NCBI GenBank assembly: GCA_021797825.1
Contig: JAJZZA010000008.1
Location: 1 to 64,000, forward strand
Direction of reading: 5' to 3'
From: Bacillota bacterium
GTDB lineage: Bacteria > Bacillota > Sulfobacillia > Sulfobacillales > Sulfobacillaceae
DNA length: 64,000 nucleotides
Shown here: positions 27,548 to 35,675 of the stretch, piece by piece
How positions within the stretch are numbered: the stretch's first letter is position 1
Layout of the letters: the number at the start of each line of letters is the position of its first letter
Position numbers and translations under genes: made by a program
Notes under the pieces: generated by a model
Told to the model about the DNA's origin: nothing
Seen by the model: only the letters and a program-made list of their open reading frames with translations
Database searches by the model: none

Positions 27548-28714
27548 TTAGACAACCCCGTCCCGACGCAATTGGTCTCTCTCAGCGGACGTGACTCCCA
27601 ACCCGCGCAGCATGGCATCGGTATCTTGTCCTAACCGCGGGGCGGGCAATATGGCTGTCTCCCGCGATCCCCCCGTGGATTTTATGGGACACCCGACCCG
27701 GGGAACGCCTCCGTCCGCAGGAACCGCCAGCATATCCCGCCACCGCACCTGCTCGTCAGCGGCGACCTCATCCAGACGCCGCACGGGCGCGCAACAGGTA
27801 TCCACGCCTTGGAATTTCGCAATCCAATACGCCTGCGCGTGCTCCAGGAAAATCTCTTGGATGCGGGTCTTCATCACCGCCTGCACCGCAAGCGGAGCCA
27901 GTTGCAACGGGAGATATTCCGCGAGGTCCATCGCCTCGCAAAAACTTTTCCAAAATTTCGGCTCCAGAATCCCGACACTCATGTGCCGTCCGTCGGCGGT
28001 GGCATAGACGGTATAACAGGCATACGCCCCGGAAAGAAAAAACGATTGCTGCTCCACGTTCGCCGACTCCCGCAACAGCGGCACCAGGGCCGGCAGCCAG
28101 GAGACGACGCCATCTAGCATGGAGACATCCAGCCACTGCCCCTCACCGGTGCGTTGCCGCTCCAGCAAGCCCGCCATTATCGCCGTCACCGCCATTTGTC
28201 CGCCGCCGCCAATGTCGGCGATGGGAATGCTGGGGACCAGCGGCGTGCCGTCGCCCGTGCCGTTTAGCGCCAAAATGCCGCTCAATCCCAGGTAATTGAT
28301 ATCGTGGCCAGCTTGCATCGCATACGGCCCATCCTGACCATAGCCGGTCAGCGAGCACAAAATGATGGATGGACTGATGGCCTTCAGGGTTTCGAACCCG
28401 ATCCCCAGCCGCTCCAAGACCCCCGGCCGGAACGATTCCAGGACAACGTCCGCGCTGCTCGCCAATTGCAAGAAAAGTTCGCGTCCGCGCGGATGTTTGA
28501 GGTTGAGAGTTAGGCTTTTCTTGCCACGGTTGATCATGGCATGCAACACACTTTGGCCATCAACCCGGGGGCTTAACCAGCGCCCGTAGTCGCCGCGAAC
28601 CGGCTCCTCAATCTTAATGACCTCGGCCCCTAAGTCCAACAACATCAATGACGCATAGGCACCCGGCAAGAGCCGCGACAAATCCAGCACCCGGATTCCT
28701 GTCAGAGGCAACAT
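27548..28714 (-). CDS. CaiB/BaiF-family CoA transferase or 2-methylacyl-CoA racemase
   Basis: 388 residues. It starts LPLTGIRVLDLSRLLPGAYA, the family hallmark. AGHDINYLGLSG (His about 137) and PIADIGGG (Asp about 168) match the His/Asp pair of alpha-methylacyl-CoA racemases, so racemase is somewhat favoured over a formyl- or succinyl-CoA transferase. The ATG at 28714 follows AAAGGAG; an upstream ATG at 28747 does not. No adjacent acyl-CoA ligase or dehydrogenase helps to fix the substrate. Confidence 0.88.
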   Translation of the reverse strand: MLPLTGIRVLDLSRLLPGAYASLMLLDLGAEVIKIEEPVRGDYGRWLSPRVDGQSVLHAMINRGKKSLTLNLKHPRGRELFLQLASSADVVLESFRPGVLERLGIGFETLKAISPSIILCSLTGYGQDGPYAMQAGHDINYLGLSGILALNGTGDGTPLVPSIPIADIGGGGQMAVTAIMAGLLERQRTGEGQWLDVSMLDGVVSWLPALVPLLRESANVEQQSFFLSGAYACYTVYATADGRHMSVGILEPKFWKSFCEAMDLAEYLPLQLAPLAVQAVMKTRIQEIFLEHAQAYWIAKFQGVDTCCAPVRRLDEVAADEQVRWRDMLAVPADGGVPRVGCPIKSTGGSRETAILPAPRLGQDTDAMLRGLGVTSAERDQLRRDGVV

Positions 28715-28930
28715 GCCCGTCTGCTCCTTTCGCCCGATCCCACCCACTCCGCAGCGTCCGCCGGGTGTCGCCGGCCAGCGGGGGCGAAACCTGTCTCTCG
28801 CCGGCCAGACCGAAACCCGCTGGGTGAACCGATGATGCCAAAAAACCGCATACCCTCGTGCGACCGCATAAGAGGGATTTGGTCCACCCGTCGCCCGAAT
28901 CGCTCACGAGAATCGTTCCCGCAATGAATT

Positions 28931-28951
28931 CTCCGCGCCCGGGGCGCGGAG
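28931..28951 (-). terminator. Hairpin after the Crp-family regulator gene
   Basis: CTCCGCGCC / GGCGCGGAG, 9-bp perfect stem with a short loop, just after the regulator stop. Not followed by a U-tract, so termination would be weak or factor-dependent. Confidence 0.35.
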
Positions 28952-28954
28952 GCG

Positions 28955-29641
28955 TCAGCCCAGGTCTTCCCCGATTCCCGCCCATTGCGCCAGCACATTG
29001 CGCTCGGTCACCGTAATCTGCCCATAGCGCAACTCCAAGGCGCCCGATCGAAAAAACTCCTGCAAAGCCCGGCTCACGGTCTCCCGGTGGGTGCCAATCA
29101 TATGGGCCAGATCTTCATGAGTGAGACGCAACGCGGGCCCCATCCGGCGATCGAGCATCAGCAAAATGGCGGCCAATTGTTGTCCCACCGGACGGCCTTG
29201 GCGGTTGGCCATGGCCTCTTGCACCATGCGCAGGCGTTCTGCCAAGAGCCGGCTGATTTCAAACCCAAAGGCCGGGATGGCCTGGTGCAGGGCCAACGCC
29301 GAGCGGCGATCGATCCAAGCCAGTCGGGTTGGCGTGTCAAGCGCCCGCGCCGCGGCGGGATAGCCGGAGCCGTCCCACAACCCGGCAATCCCCACAATGT
29401 CGCCGGGAACCCACACCCCGGTAACCGTTATGGTCCCGTCGACCGCCACCCGTTCGGTGGCGCATCGCCCCTGCAGCATAATCCACAATCCGGTGGTCAC
29501 GCCGCCCTGCGCAAAAACGCGATCGCCCGCCGCATAGCGGCGCATCGCCAGCGTCCGCTCCCGTGTGTCCCGGTCAATGGCTGCGAGTAAAGGAATCTCT
29601 TCGGGTCGCACCCCAGGTTCCGCCCCTTCCCTGGTTCCCAT
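28955..29641 (-). CDS. Crp/Fnr-family transcriptional regulator
   Basis: About 228 residues from the ATG at 29641. Cyclic-nucleotide-binding-like domain (20-140) with typical VFAQGG and PGDIVGI turns, a long dimerisation helix, and a C-terminal winged helix with HEDLAHMIGTHRETVSRAL as recognition helix. There are no Fnr-type clustered cysteines, so it is not an iron-sulfur oxygen sensor; the effector is unknown. The frame is open to 29854 but an extended -10 promoter at 29657 lies between, which argues for the shorter protein or even for a GTG about 11 codons inside. Likely autonomous gene. Confidence 0.85.
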   Translation of the reverse strand: MGTREGAEPGVRPEEIPLLAAIDRDTRERTLAMRRYAAGDRVFAQGGVTTGLWIMLQGRCATERVAVDGTITVTGVWVPGDIVGIAGLWDGSGYPAAARALDTPTRLAWIDRRSALALHQAIPAFGFEISRLLAERLRMVQEAMANRQGRPVGQQLAAILLMLDRRMGPALRLTHEDLAHMIGTHRETVSRALQEFFRSGALELRYGQITVTERNVLAQWAGIGEDLG

Positions 29642-29656
29642 CAAGCCGCTAGGGTC

Positions 29657-29665
29657 ATTGTACCA
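29657..29665 (-). promoter_or_regulatory. Extended -10 promoter of the Crp-family gene
   Basis: TGGTACAAT on the minus strand: -10 TACAAT with TGn extension and no good -35. The start point would fall only about 10 bases before the ATG at 29641. Confidence 0.4.
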
Positions 29666-29899
29666 AACCTCCCGCCGGGGCGTCTCGGCAAGCGCTGGGG
29701 TGCCATTCGACCCCCGCCAATCGGACCAACCGGACCTCTCCGGGGGAGCCATTGGACGCTGACCGCCGGAGCGGTCTGATATACCCTGGAAACGACTCGA
29801 GCGGGACGTCAAAGGGCAGTCGGGATCACGGTCAAAAGCGGCCACCCGTTCCATGATCCGGCACTGCGTCCTGTTCTCCTAAAATAAGGATGTGATAAC

Positions 29900-30376
29900 A
29901 TGGATCCCATGACCATTGTATTGGCTTCCGATGGCAGTCCCTGTGCCTTGCGGGCCGCGGACTGGGTGGCCAGCCATTTTGACCCGGCCACCTGCGCCGT
30001 CCGCATTATCACGGTTGTCGAACCCCTTTCGCAAAGCATCCGCGGCACCTACATTCCGCTGGATCTGACCGTGCCGCCCGTCGGTTGGAACCTGGATCCC
30101 GCCGAGGTGCTGCACTCCACCGCCCAACACCTGACTGGATTCCACATTACCCCGGTCGCCCGCGACGGCGATCCGGTCAACGAAATTTTGCTGGAGTGCC
30201 AGGCTAGTCGTCCCGACCTGCTGGTAGTCGGTCATCGCGGGCTGCATGGCTTGGAACGGTTTTTTATGGGCAGTGTGGCCAAAGCTCTAGTCCACCGGGC
30301 GGGGATGCCGGTGTTGGTCATCCAAGGCCAAACCCATGCTGCCCGCGAGACGCGGGAAAAGGCGGCCGCAACCTGA
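29900..30376 (+). CDS. Universal stress protein, UspA family
   Basis: 158 residues, one Usp domain. It starts with TIVLASDGS and carries the ATP-binding motif G-x2-G-x9-G-S as GHRGLHGLERFFMGS near residue 113. ATG at 29900 follows AAGGATGTG. Single gene; role in stress or energy limitation is known for the family only. Confidence 0.9.
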   Translation: MDPMTIVLASDGSPCALRAADWVASHFDPATCAVRIITVVEPLSQSIRGTYIPLDLTVPPVGWNLDPAEVLHSTAQHLTGFHITPVARDGDPVNEILLECQASRPDLLVVGHRGLHGLERFFMGSVAKALVHRAGMPVLVIQGQTHAARETREKAAAT

Positions 30377-30424
30377 GGCAACGGCCACGAAATGGTGCGG
30401 CCCCGTGTTTCAGTGCGAAAAGTT

Positions 30425-30433
30425 TGGTATGAT
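30425..30433 (+). promoter_or_regulatory. Extended -10 promoter before the ferredoxin-NADP reductase gene
   Basis: TGGTATGAT, -10 TATGAT with TGn extension, about 110 bases before the start codon; no convincing -35 box. Confidence 0.4.
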
Positions 30434-30541
30434 AGAGCGCAACAAGCCGCAGGGTTACCGGGCGGCTTAAAGGGGTGTGGGCCCTTTTTGCCTGGACGGG
30501 CGGGCTTTTGACATATTTATTGAGAAGAGGGGCAATCATTC

Positions 30542-31552
30542 ATGGCAGTATTCGACGTGACCATCATTGGCGGAGGCCCAGTCGGGCTGTTCGGCGCAAC
30601 CATGGCCCGTCTTCACGGCATGACCGCGAAAATCATCGAAAGCCTTCCGGAATTGGGGGGACAGCTATACGCCTTATACCCGGAAAAACCAATTTTTGAC
30701 GTGGGGGGATTCCCCAGTATCCCGGCCAAAGATCTCGCCGCTCAATTAATCGCGCAGACCGAACGTTTTCATCCCACCATTTGCCTCGACGAATCGGTGT
30801 TGCGCATCGAGGCAACCGAGAGCGGATATCGGCTTTACACCAGCCAAGGCGTGCACGAGACGCGCGCCATCTTGATTACGGTGGGCATTGGCGCCTTTGT
30901 GCCGCGCAAGCTTCCCGCCAACGATGCCGAACGCTTCGAAGGGCGGGGGGTCTATTACTTCGTCCCGGCGCTGACCGCGTTCGCGGGACGTCAGGTGGTG
31001 GTCGTGGGTGGCGGCGACACCGCCGTGGACTGGGCCTTGGCCATCGCGCAACATGCCGCATCGACCACCCTGGTCCATCGCCGCAACGAATTTCGCGCCC
31101 AGCCGGAGAGCCTGCGGCTGTTGCGTGAAACCCCCCGCATTCATCTCAAGACCCCTTATGAGATGATCGGCGTGGCCGGAAGCGACACGCTCACATCCGT
31201 CACCATCAAACCGGTCGGTGACGGCGAGCCGGAAACCGTCAGGGCGGATGCGGTCGTCAGCGGCCTGGGATTTCTGCCCACCCTGGGCCCCGTCAAAGAT
31301 TGGGGGCTAGCCTTGGAAGGCAACGCCATCACCGTCGCCCCAACCAGCATGGCCACCAACCTGCGCGGGGTCTGGGCGTGCGGCGATGTCGCGCAATATC
31401 CCGGCAAGGTGAAGTTAATCGCCACCGGGTTTGGCGAAATCGGCATTGCCATTGCCCAAATCCGCACCTACCTGGACCCCAGCAAAAAAGGCCATCTGCC
31501 CCACAGCACCAACATCAAAAGCGCCAAGGCGCCCGTCGAGAACCCGGCCTAA
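30542..31552 (+). CDS. Ferredoxin--NADP+ reductase, type 2 (thioredoxin-reductase-like)
   Basis: Flavoenzyme that exchanges electrons between ferredoxin and NADP(H); cytosolic. 336 residues. FAD-binding IIGGGPVGLFGA at the N-terminus, SLPELGGQLYALYPEKPIFD near residue 35, and NADP-binding VVVVGGGDTAVDWAL near 155. The CxxC redox pair of thioredoxin reductases is absent, which together with the LGGQLYALYPEK signature places it in the YumC-type FNR group. ATG at 30542 after GAGAAGAGGGG. It could supply reduced ferredoxin for the radical-SAM lipoate enzymes, but no physical link is shown. Confidence 0.93.
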   Translation: MAVFDVTIIGGGPVGLFGATMARLHGMTAKIIESLPELGGQLYALYPEKPIFDVGGFPSIPAKDLAAQLIAQTERFHPTICLDESVLRIEATESGYRLYTSQGVHETRAILITVGIGAFVPRKLPANDAERFEGRGVYYFVPALTAFAGRQVVVVGGGDTAVDWALAIAQHAASTTLVHRRNEFRAQPESLRLLRETPRIHLKTPYEMIGVAGSDTLTSVTIKPVGDGEPETVRADAVVSGLGFLPTLGPVKDWGLALEGNAITVAPTSMATNLRGVWACGDVAQYPGKVKLIATGFGEIGIAIAQIRTYLDPSKKGHLPHSTNIKSAKAPVENPA

Positions 31553-31557
31553 CCTCG

Positions 31558-31587
31558 GAGGGACCGCCCGCTCCGGGGCGGTCCCTC
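31558..31587. terminator. Bidirectional hairpin between convergent genes
   Basis: Perfect 12-bp stem GAGGGACCGCCC / GGGCGGTCCCTC with a 6-base loop, starting 6 bases after the FNR stop. No U-tract on either side. Confidence 0.5.
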
Positions 31588-31621
31588 GGGTCCTGGTCAA
31601 CCTCCCGGATTTGGCGCGCGG

Positions 31622-31987
31622 TTATCGCTGAAATGCGGCCAAAGCCAGCACCGCCCAGCCGGCCATAAAACACAGCCCGCCGAACGGCGTGACGGCTCCC
31701 AAACGTTTCCAGCCAGTCGCGGCCAAAACGTAAAGGCTCCCGGAAAACAACACGATCCCCGCCACAAACAGCCAACCCGCCGCCATCAGCTCCCTGGGCG
31801 CGCCGGTCTTCAGCATCCAGAGCCCGACCCCCACCAGCCCGAGCGCATGATAGAGGTGATACTGAACGCCCGTCTGATACACCGCCAAGGCCTCCGGCGT
31901 CAGCCGGGGGCGCAGTCCATGCGCGCCAAACGCCCCGAGTCCCACCCCGAACAGGGCGGCCACCGCGCCTATGCCCACAAAGTTCAT
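31622..31987 (-). CDS. DUF423 family small membrane protein (YgdD-like)
   Basis: 121 residues, four membrane helices. It opens with the family pattern GLGAFGAHGLRPRL and has YQTGVQYHLYHALGL and the final PFGGLCFMAGW. Function of the family is unknown. The ATG at 31987 overlaps the epimerase stop (ATGA) and follows GGAGGGCGG. Confidence 0.88.
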   Translation of the reverse strand: MNFVGIGAVAALFGVGLGAFGAHGLRPRLTPEALAVYQTGVQYHLYHALGLVGVGLWMLKTGAPRELMAAGWLFVAGIVLFSGSLYVLAATGWKRLGAVTPFGGLCFMAGWAVLALAAFQR

Positions 31988-32988
31988 TGCGCCGCCCTCC
32001 GAGTCATCCGGCCCTGCCAAACCTCCGCGACAATCTCCCGGATGCCGGAACGGCGGGGTGCCCATCGCAACACCGTCCGCGCCCGGCCTATGTCCGCCAC
32101 CAACTCGGGGGGATCCCCTGCCCGCCGCGGTTGGCGTTGGGGTCTTAAAACGGCTCCGCTCACCGCGGCAAACGCCTCCAGCACTTGCGTCACCGATGTC
32201 CCCTGTCCCGATCCCAGGTTAATGGGACCGGATTCGCCTCCCTGTCGCAAATAACGGGCGGCGGCTTGGTGAGCCTCCGCCAAATCCGCCACATGGATGT
32301 AATCACGCACGGCGGTGCCGTCGGCAGTCGGGTAATCGCTGCCGTAAATCACCGGCGCACCGCCTGCCCGGACCGCATCCGCCACCCGTGGCAGCAAGTG
32401 GGTCTCGGGATCATGCTGCTCTCGCACCGGACCCACCATCCCCGCCGCATTAAAATAGCGCAGCGCCACCCAAGGTATCCCATAAGGGGCGGCATAAGCC
32501 GCCAAAACCTCCTCGAACTGGCGTTTCGTAACGCCATAAGGGCTCATCGGGCGCAATGCGGCGTCTTCGCGCAGCGGAAGCCGTTCCGGCGCCCCATACA
32601 CCGCCGCCGAGGACGAGAACACCACCGGTACGGGCCCGATCAAACTCAGCATATGATCGAGCATCGCGATCCCGGCGGCCACATTTTCCCGGAAATATTC
32701 CGCCGGGCGCGCGAGCGATTCGGTTACCGAAATCAGTCCGGCGCAGTGATAGATCGCGGTGGGCTGCGATTCGTCCGCCACTTGCCGCCACACCGCCGGA
32801 TCGGCAATCGAACCGGTAATCACGCCGATTCCGGGGACTTGGCCCGGAATCGCTCGCCGGTCAATAACCAACACCGGCTCTCCCGCGCTCTTCAGGGCAA
32901 ACGCCAGGGATTGTCCAATATACCCCAACCCCCCTGTGATAACCGCGGTCGGCCTTTTGCCGCCGCCTCCTGTGGTCCCCTGCGACAC
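31984..32988 (-). CDS. UDP-glucose 4-epimerase-like NAD-dependent sugar epimerase
   Basis: Short-chain dehydrogenase of nucleotide sugars; would interconvert UDP-glucose and UDP-galactose for cell-wall or exopolysaccharide. 334 residues from a GTG at 32988, chosen for the GAGGGGGGGGAG upstream; a start at 33018 is possible. Rossmann motif GGLGYIG near residue 21, catalytic Ser in SSSAAVYG and the YGVTK catalytic Tyr-Lys pair near 143. PYGIPWVALRYFNAAG is typical of GalE. Confidence 0.88.
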   Translation of the reverse strand: MSQGTTGGGGKRPTAVITGGLGYIGQSLAFALKSAGEPVLVIDRRAIPGQVPGIGVITGSIADPAVWRQVADESQPTAIYHCAGLISVTESLARPAEYFRENVAAGIAMLDHMLSLIGPVPVVFSSSAAVYGAPERLPLREDAALRPMSPYGVTKRQFEEVLAAYAAPYGIPWVALRYFNAAGMVGPVREQHDPETHLLPRVADAVRAGGAPVIYGSDYPTADGTAVRDYIHVADLAEAHQAAARYLRQGGESGPINLGSGQGTSVTQVLEAFAAVSGAVLRPQRQPRRAGDPPELVADIGRARTVLRWAPRRSGIREIVAEVWQGRMTRRAAQ

Positions 32989-33053
32989 GGCTCCCCCCCC
33001 TCGGGTTAAGCGTAACAAATTGTGCGGGCCGGCTCAATCGATGGCGGGCGCGG

Positions 33054-33698
33054 TTACCGGGGTACGCGGGACAGCCAAGACCCCAACATGTGCAACAGCA
33101 GGGGAACCGCATAGGATTCGAGCAGCGTGCCGACCAACACGACGCCGCTCAGAGCCAGCACCAAGCCGGTGAAGGCGGCAAACCCCTCGAGCACCGCGTG
33201 TGGCGCGGTGCGCCGGGCCGGACTGACCAATTGCCAGGAAAAGGCCAACGCGCCCGCCCCGGCTATGGCCAGGGCCGGAACCAAGAACAGATTTTGCAAG
33301 CCAATCGCCACCACGCTTAGCCCAATTCCCGGCAGGTGCAATTGCGAGACCAAAAACCCTACCGAAAATCCCAGCACAAAGCCGCGAAAAAACAACAGGA
33401 CCAGCACCAATGGCATACCGGCCACCGACACCCCCAGCAGATAAAGGAGGCCCAGCGTCTTGAGATTAGCCGCCAGAGCCGAACGAAACACCCCATGCCA
33501 GGTCGGGCGTGCTGCCTCTAATTGCAAAAAGCTGTGGATATAGGCGGCCAGTGACTGTTTGTCAACCGCGGTCAGGGTGCTGACCGCCAGCGCGCCAAAG
33601 ATCATGCCCACCGCCAGCGCGGCTACCGCCAGGTAGAGTTGGGCGATGTAGCGCCCTACAAGCAGTTCGACCCAGCGGTTGGGACCCGGCACGACCAT
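33054..33698 (-). CDS. Stage II sporulation protein M (SpoIIM)-like membrane protein
   Basis: 214 residues with five membrane helices and the SpoIIM/DUF95 layout, including LKTLGLLYLLGVSVAGMPL and RGFVLGFSVGFL. In sporulators SpoIIM joins SpoIID and SpoIIP in forespore engulfment; related proteins occur in non-sporulators. GC-rich neighbours of housekeeping type support chromosomal location. It starts 165 bases after the Nudix gene and ends 65 bases before the epimerase gene on the same strand. Confidence 0.85.
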   Translation of the reverse strand: MVVPGPNRWVELLVGRYIAQLYLAVAALAVGMIFGALAVSTLTAVDKQSLAAYIHSFLQLEAARPTWHGVFRSALAANLKTLGLLYLLGVSVAGMPLVLVLLFFRGFVLGFSVGFLVSQLHLPGIGLSVVAIGLQNLFLVPALAIAGAGALAFSWQLVSPARRTAPHAVLEGFAAFTGLVLALSGVVLVGTLLESYAVPLLLHMLGSWLSRVPR

Positions 33699-33863
33699 GA
33701 ACCCTCCCCCCCTGTCCTACCGTATGATGGCATTGATGCCAATAGACGGAATCGGACAGAAGACGCAGGGACATTTTTATCGCTCGACCGGCAACCGTCG
33801 AAGCGGGTGTGACCGCCCCGCTCGGCAACGTTGGCGGTTGCCGACCGAATCGGGTTGGGGCGC

Positions 33864-34397
33864 TTAAGGTGCGGCAGCCGCCTGGGTCCGCAGCCACCAA
33901 TTTAATCCCAACAGCGCAATCCCGTTGATCACGTCATGGTGCGCCAGCCGCCGTTCGACCTCATCCCGAGCCCACACCTCAACCTCAATCTCTTCGTCCG
34001 GATCGGGAGAGCGCGGGGTTGCCGCCAAATCCGTGGCGTAGAACAAATCCAGCCATTCCGTACTGTAACCGGGACTCGGATAAAAGCGATCCACCCAGAT
34101 CAGGCGGCCGGCCCGGTATCCGGTTTCCTCCGCCAATTCGCGCAGAGCGGCTTGCGCGGGCGATTCGCCCGGGTCAATCTCGCCAGCCGGCAACTCCCAC
34201 AGCTGGCGCTGCAGCGCCCAGCGAAATTGCCGGATCACGATCAGCCCGCTTACGGCCTGCGCCACCACCGCCACTGCCGGTCCGCGCACCACCACTTCGC
34301 GCGTACCCGGGCCTCCCGATGTGTCGACCGGGTCCACCCGCACCGTCAGCTTGCGTCCGGCAAACACCACCCGGCCGGGTCCCCGAGCCTTTTCCAT
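33864..34397 (-). CDS. Nudix hydrolase (ADP-ribose pyrophosphatase type)
   Basis: 177 residues. The Nudix box is complete, [20 protein letters not shown] continuing TGY, near residue 80, and the flanking LWELPAGEI and [10 protein letters not shown] are typical of ADP-ribose pyrophosphatases (NudF/YqkG). In Bacillota this gene often lies near spoIIM, as here. The ATG at 34397 follows GGAGGGGCGG; the frame is open upstream but overlaps nothing useful. Confidence 0.9.
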   Translation of the reverse strand: MEKARGPGRVVFAGRKLTVRVDPVDTSGGPGTREVVVRGPAVAVVAQAVSGLIVIRQFRWALQRQLWELPAGEIDPGESPAQAALRELAEETGYRAGRLIWVDRFYPSPGYSTEWLDLFYATDLAATPRSPDPDEEIEVEVWARDEVERRLAHHDVINGIALLGLNWWLRTQAAAAP

Positions 34398-34572
34398 TGC
34401 CCCGCCCCTCCACTCGTGCCCGGACACCTCACGGCAACACGTTTTCGCCCAACCGTTCGGACCCGTTCCGTGCCGCAAAGTCCACAACAAAGGCCGGCGA
34501 CCATCCGCCGCCTGCTGACGGCATGATCCCCGGCCTTTCCTCCGAGGCGCTGCATTGTCCAGCCCCGACGGC

Positions 34573-34875
34573 TCAGACGGCAACCGGACGAATCGACCGG
34601 AGTCCTTGCTTAAAAATCAAGACGTCCTGACCATCGGCCCCGATCATATGCAGACCGTAGGTGTCATAGGCATGGAGCATCCCCGTCCAAAAGGTTCCGT
34701 CGGTGTAGACCACCTCGAGCACGGTCTGTGCACGCAGCCACTCGTCATACAGGGGGTCCTGGGCCCGCGTGTGCCGTTCATTAAACACGCCGGAAGGTTT
34801 CTTGGGGGCCTTGTCGGCATGCGGAATGCGAATTTTTCCTCCCCCGTCGCGGGGAGGAAGATTTACCGTCGGCAT
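34573..34875 (-). CDS. Divergent Hfq-like (Sm fold) RNA-binding protein
   Basis: 100 residues. The last 60 fit the Sm fold of bacterial Hfq: [19 protein letters not shown], then [20 protein letters not shown] and [16 protein letters not shown], aligning with the helix, Sm1 (ND..G) and Sm2 (Y/F-K-H-A-I) segments. The usual YKH of Sm2 is FKQ here and the first 40 residues are a basic, Pro/Gly-rich extension ([16 protein letters not shown]). RNA chaperone function is plausible; the family call is inferred by eye. ATG at 34875 follows GAGGAGGCGG. Confidence 0.6.
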   Translation of the reverse strand: MPTVNLPPRDGGGKIRIPHADKAPKKPSGVFNERHTRAQDPLYDEWLRAQTVLEVVYTDGTFWTGMLHAYDTYGLHMIGADGQDVLIFKQGLRSIRPVAV

Positions 34876-34896
34876 GGTCTTGCCGCCTCCTCTCGC

Positions 34897-35568
34897 CTAA
34901 TGGTGCGGGTCCAGAAACGACCCGATCCGTCGATTGACGGCATCTAAAACCGCGCGCACGCTCGTCCCCTGACCCTCGCCGCGATCGGGGGCGGCGCCAA
35001 TCAGGATTTCTTCCCGTTGGCGCGCATTGTAGCTGCTCACCGCCACCGTCACCACCGTGCCATCCGCCAGCGAAAACGGCTTTAAATCAGCCAGCACGAA
35101 CGGATGCGCGACTCCCGGCACATGGTTCACCGCCTCCACCGCCGCCCAGGCGGTCACATGGTAATACTGGCTGGGAACGTACCGTCCTTTCCACTCACCG
35201 ATATAAGGGGTTTCCCGATCGCCGGCAAAATGAAGCACCACGCGCGCGGCCACGAGATTTTGCACCGTGTCCAGTTCCACCTGGTATTCCGAAATGGCCA
35301 ACCGCCCGGCCGCCACGTCCGGCGTGTCGTTATTCACCTGCGCGACCGATACCCGCTTATGGTCGATGCGCAGGCCCCATCGCGCCAGGAGCGCGCTTTC
35401 CACATCGCGAACCACTTGTTTCGGACTTCTTTCCAGGGTGGCCAGCACGTGAATTTCCTCCACCGCACCCCAATCGTTAATGGCTACCGCACAGCCCATC
35501 ACAGTCGGTAGTTTCCGAATCAAATCTTCCATATCCGCAACCGTTACCTGATCCCGTTCCTCATCCAT
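34897..35568 (-). CDS. Conserved protein of unknown function
   Basis: 223 residues, no membrane segments. N-terminal third contains AVEEIHVLATLERSPKQVVR and DVESALLARWGLRIDHKRVS, a pattern I have seen in other Bacillota proteins of unknown role; the C-terminal half has ITSEY-like beta-rich sequence and two modules of roughly 75 residues that resemble each other in hydrophobic pattern. ATG at 35568; AAAGGAG lies 13 bases upstream. It starts downstream of the dehydrogenase terminator and ends 22 bases before the Hfq-like gene, so the two are likely co-transcribed. Confidence 0.7.
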   Translation of the reverse strand: MDEERDQVTVADMEDLIRKLPTVMGCAVAINDWGAVEEIHVLATLERSPKQVVRDVESALLARWGLRIDHKRVSVAQVNNDTPDVAAGRLAISEYQVELDTVQNLVAARVVLHFAGDRETPYIGEWKGRYVPSQYYHVTAWAAVEAVNHVPGVAHPFVLADLKPFSLADGTVVTVAVSSYNARQREEILIGAAPDRGEGQGTSVRAVLDAVNRRIGSFLDPHH

Positions 35569-35610
35569 CCTGCTGGTTGACTCCTTTGCCAGGCCGAATA
35601 TCCGGCCGGA

Positions 35611-35652
35611 TCAAAACACACGGGGATATCGCAACTACATTCGATATCCCCG
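35611..35652 (-). terminator. Terminator of the leucine-type dehydrogenase gene
   Basis: CGGGGATATCG / CGATATCCCCG, an 11-bp perfect stem with a 10-base loop, followed on the minus strand by TGTGTTTTG, 24 bases after the dehydrogenase stop. Confidence 0.75.
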
Positions 35653-35675
35653 CGGAAAATCCTTCCGGCTATCGT

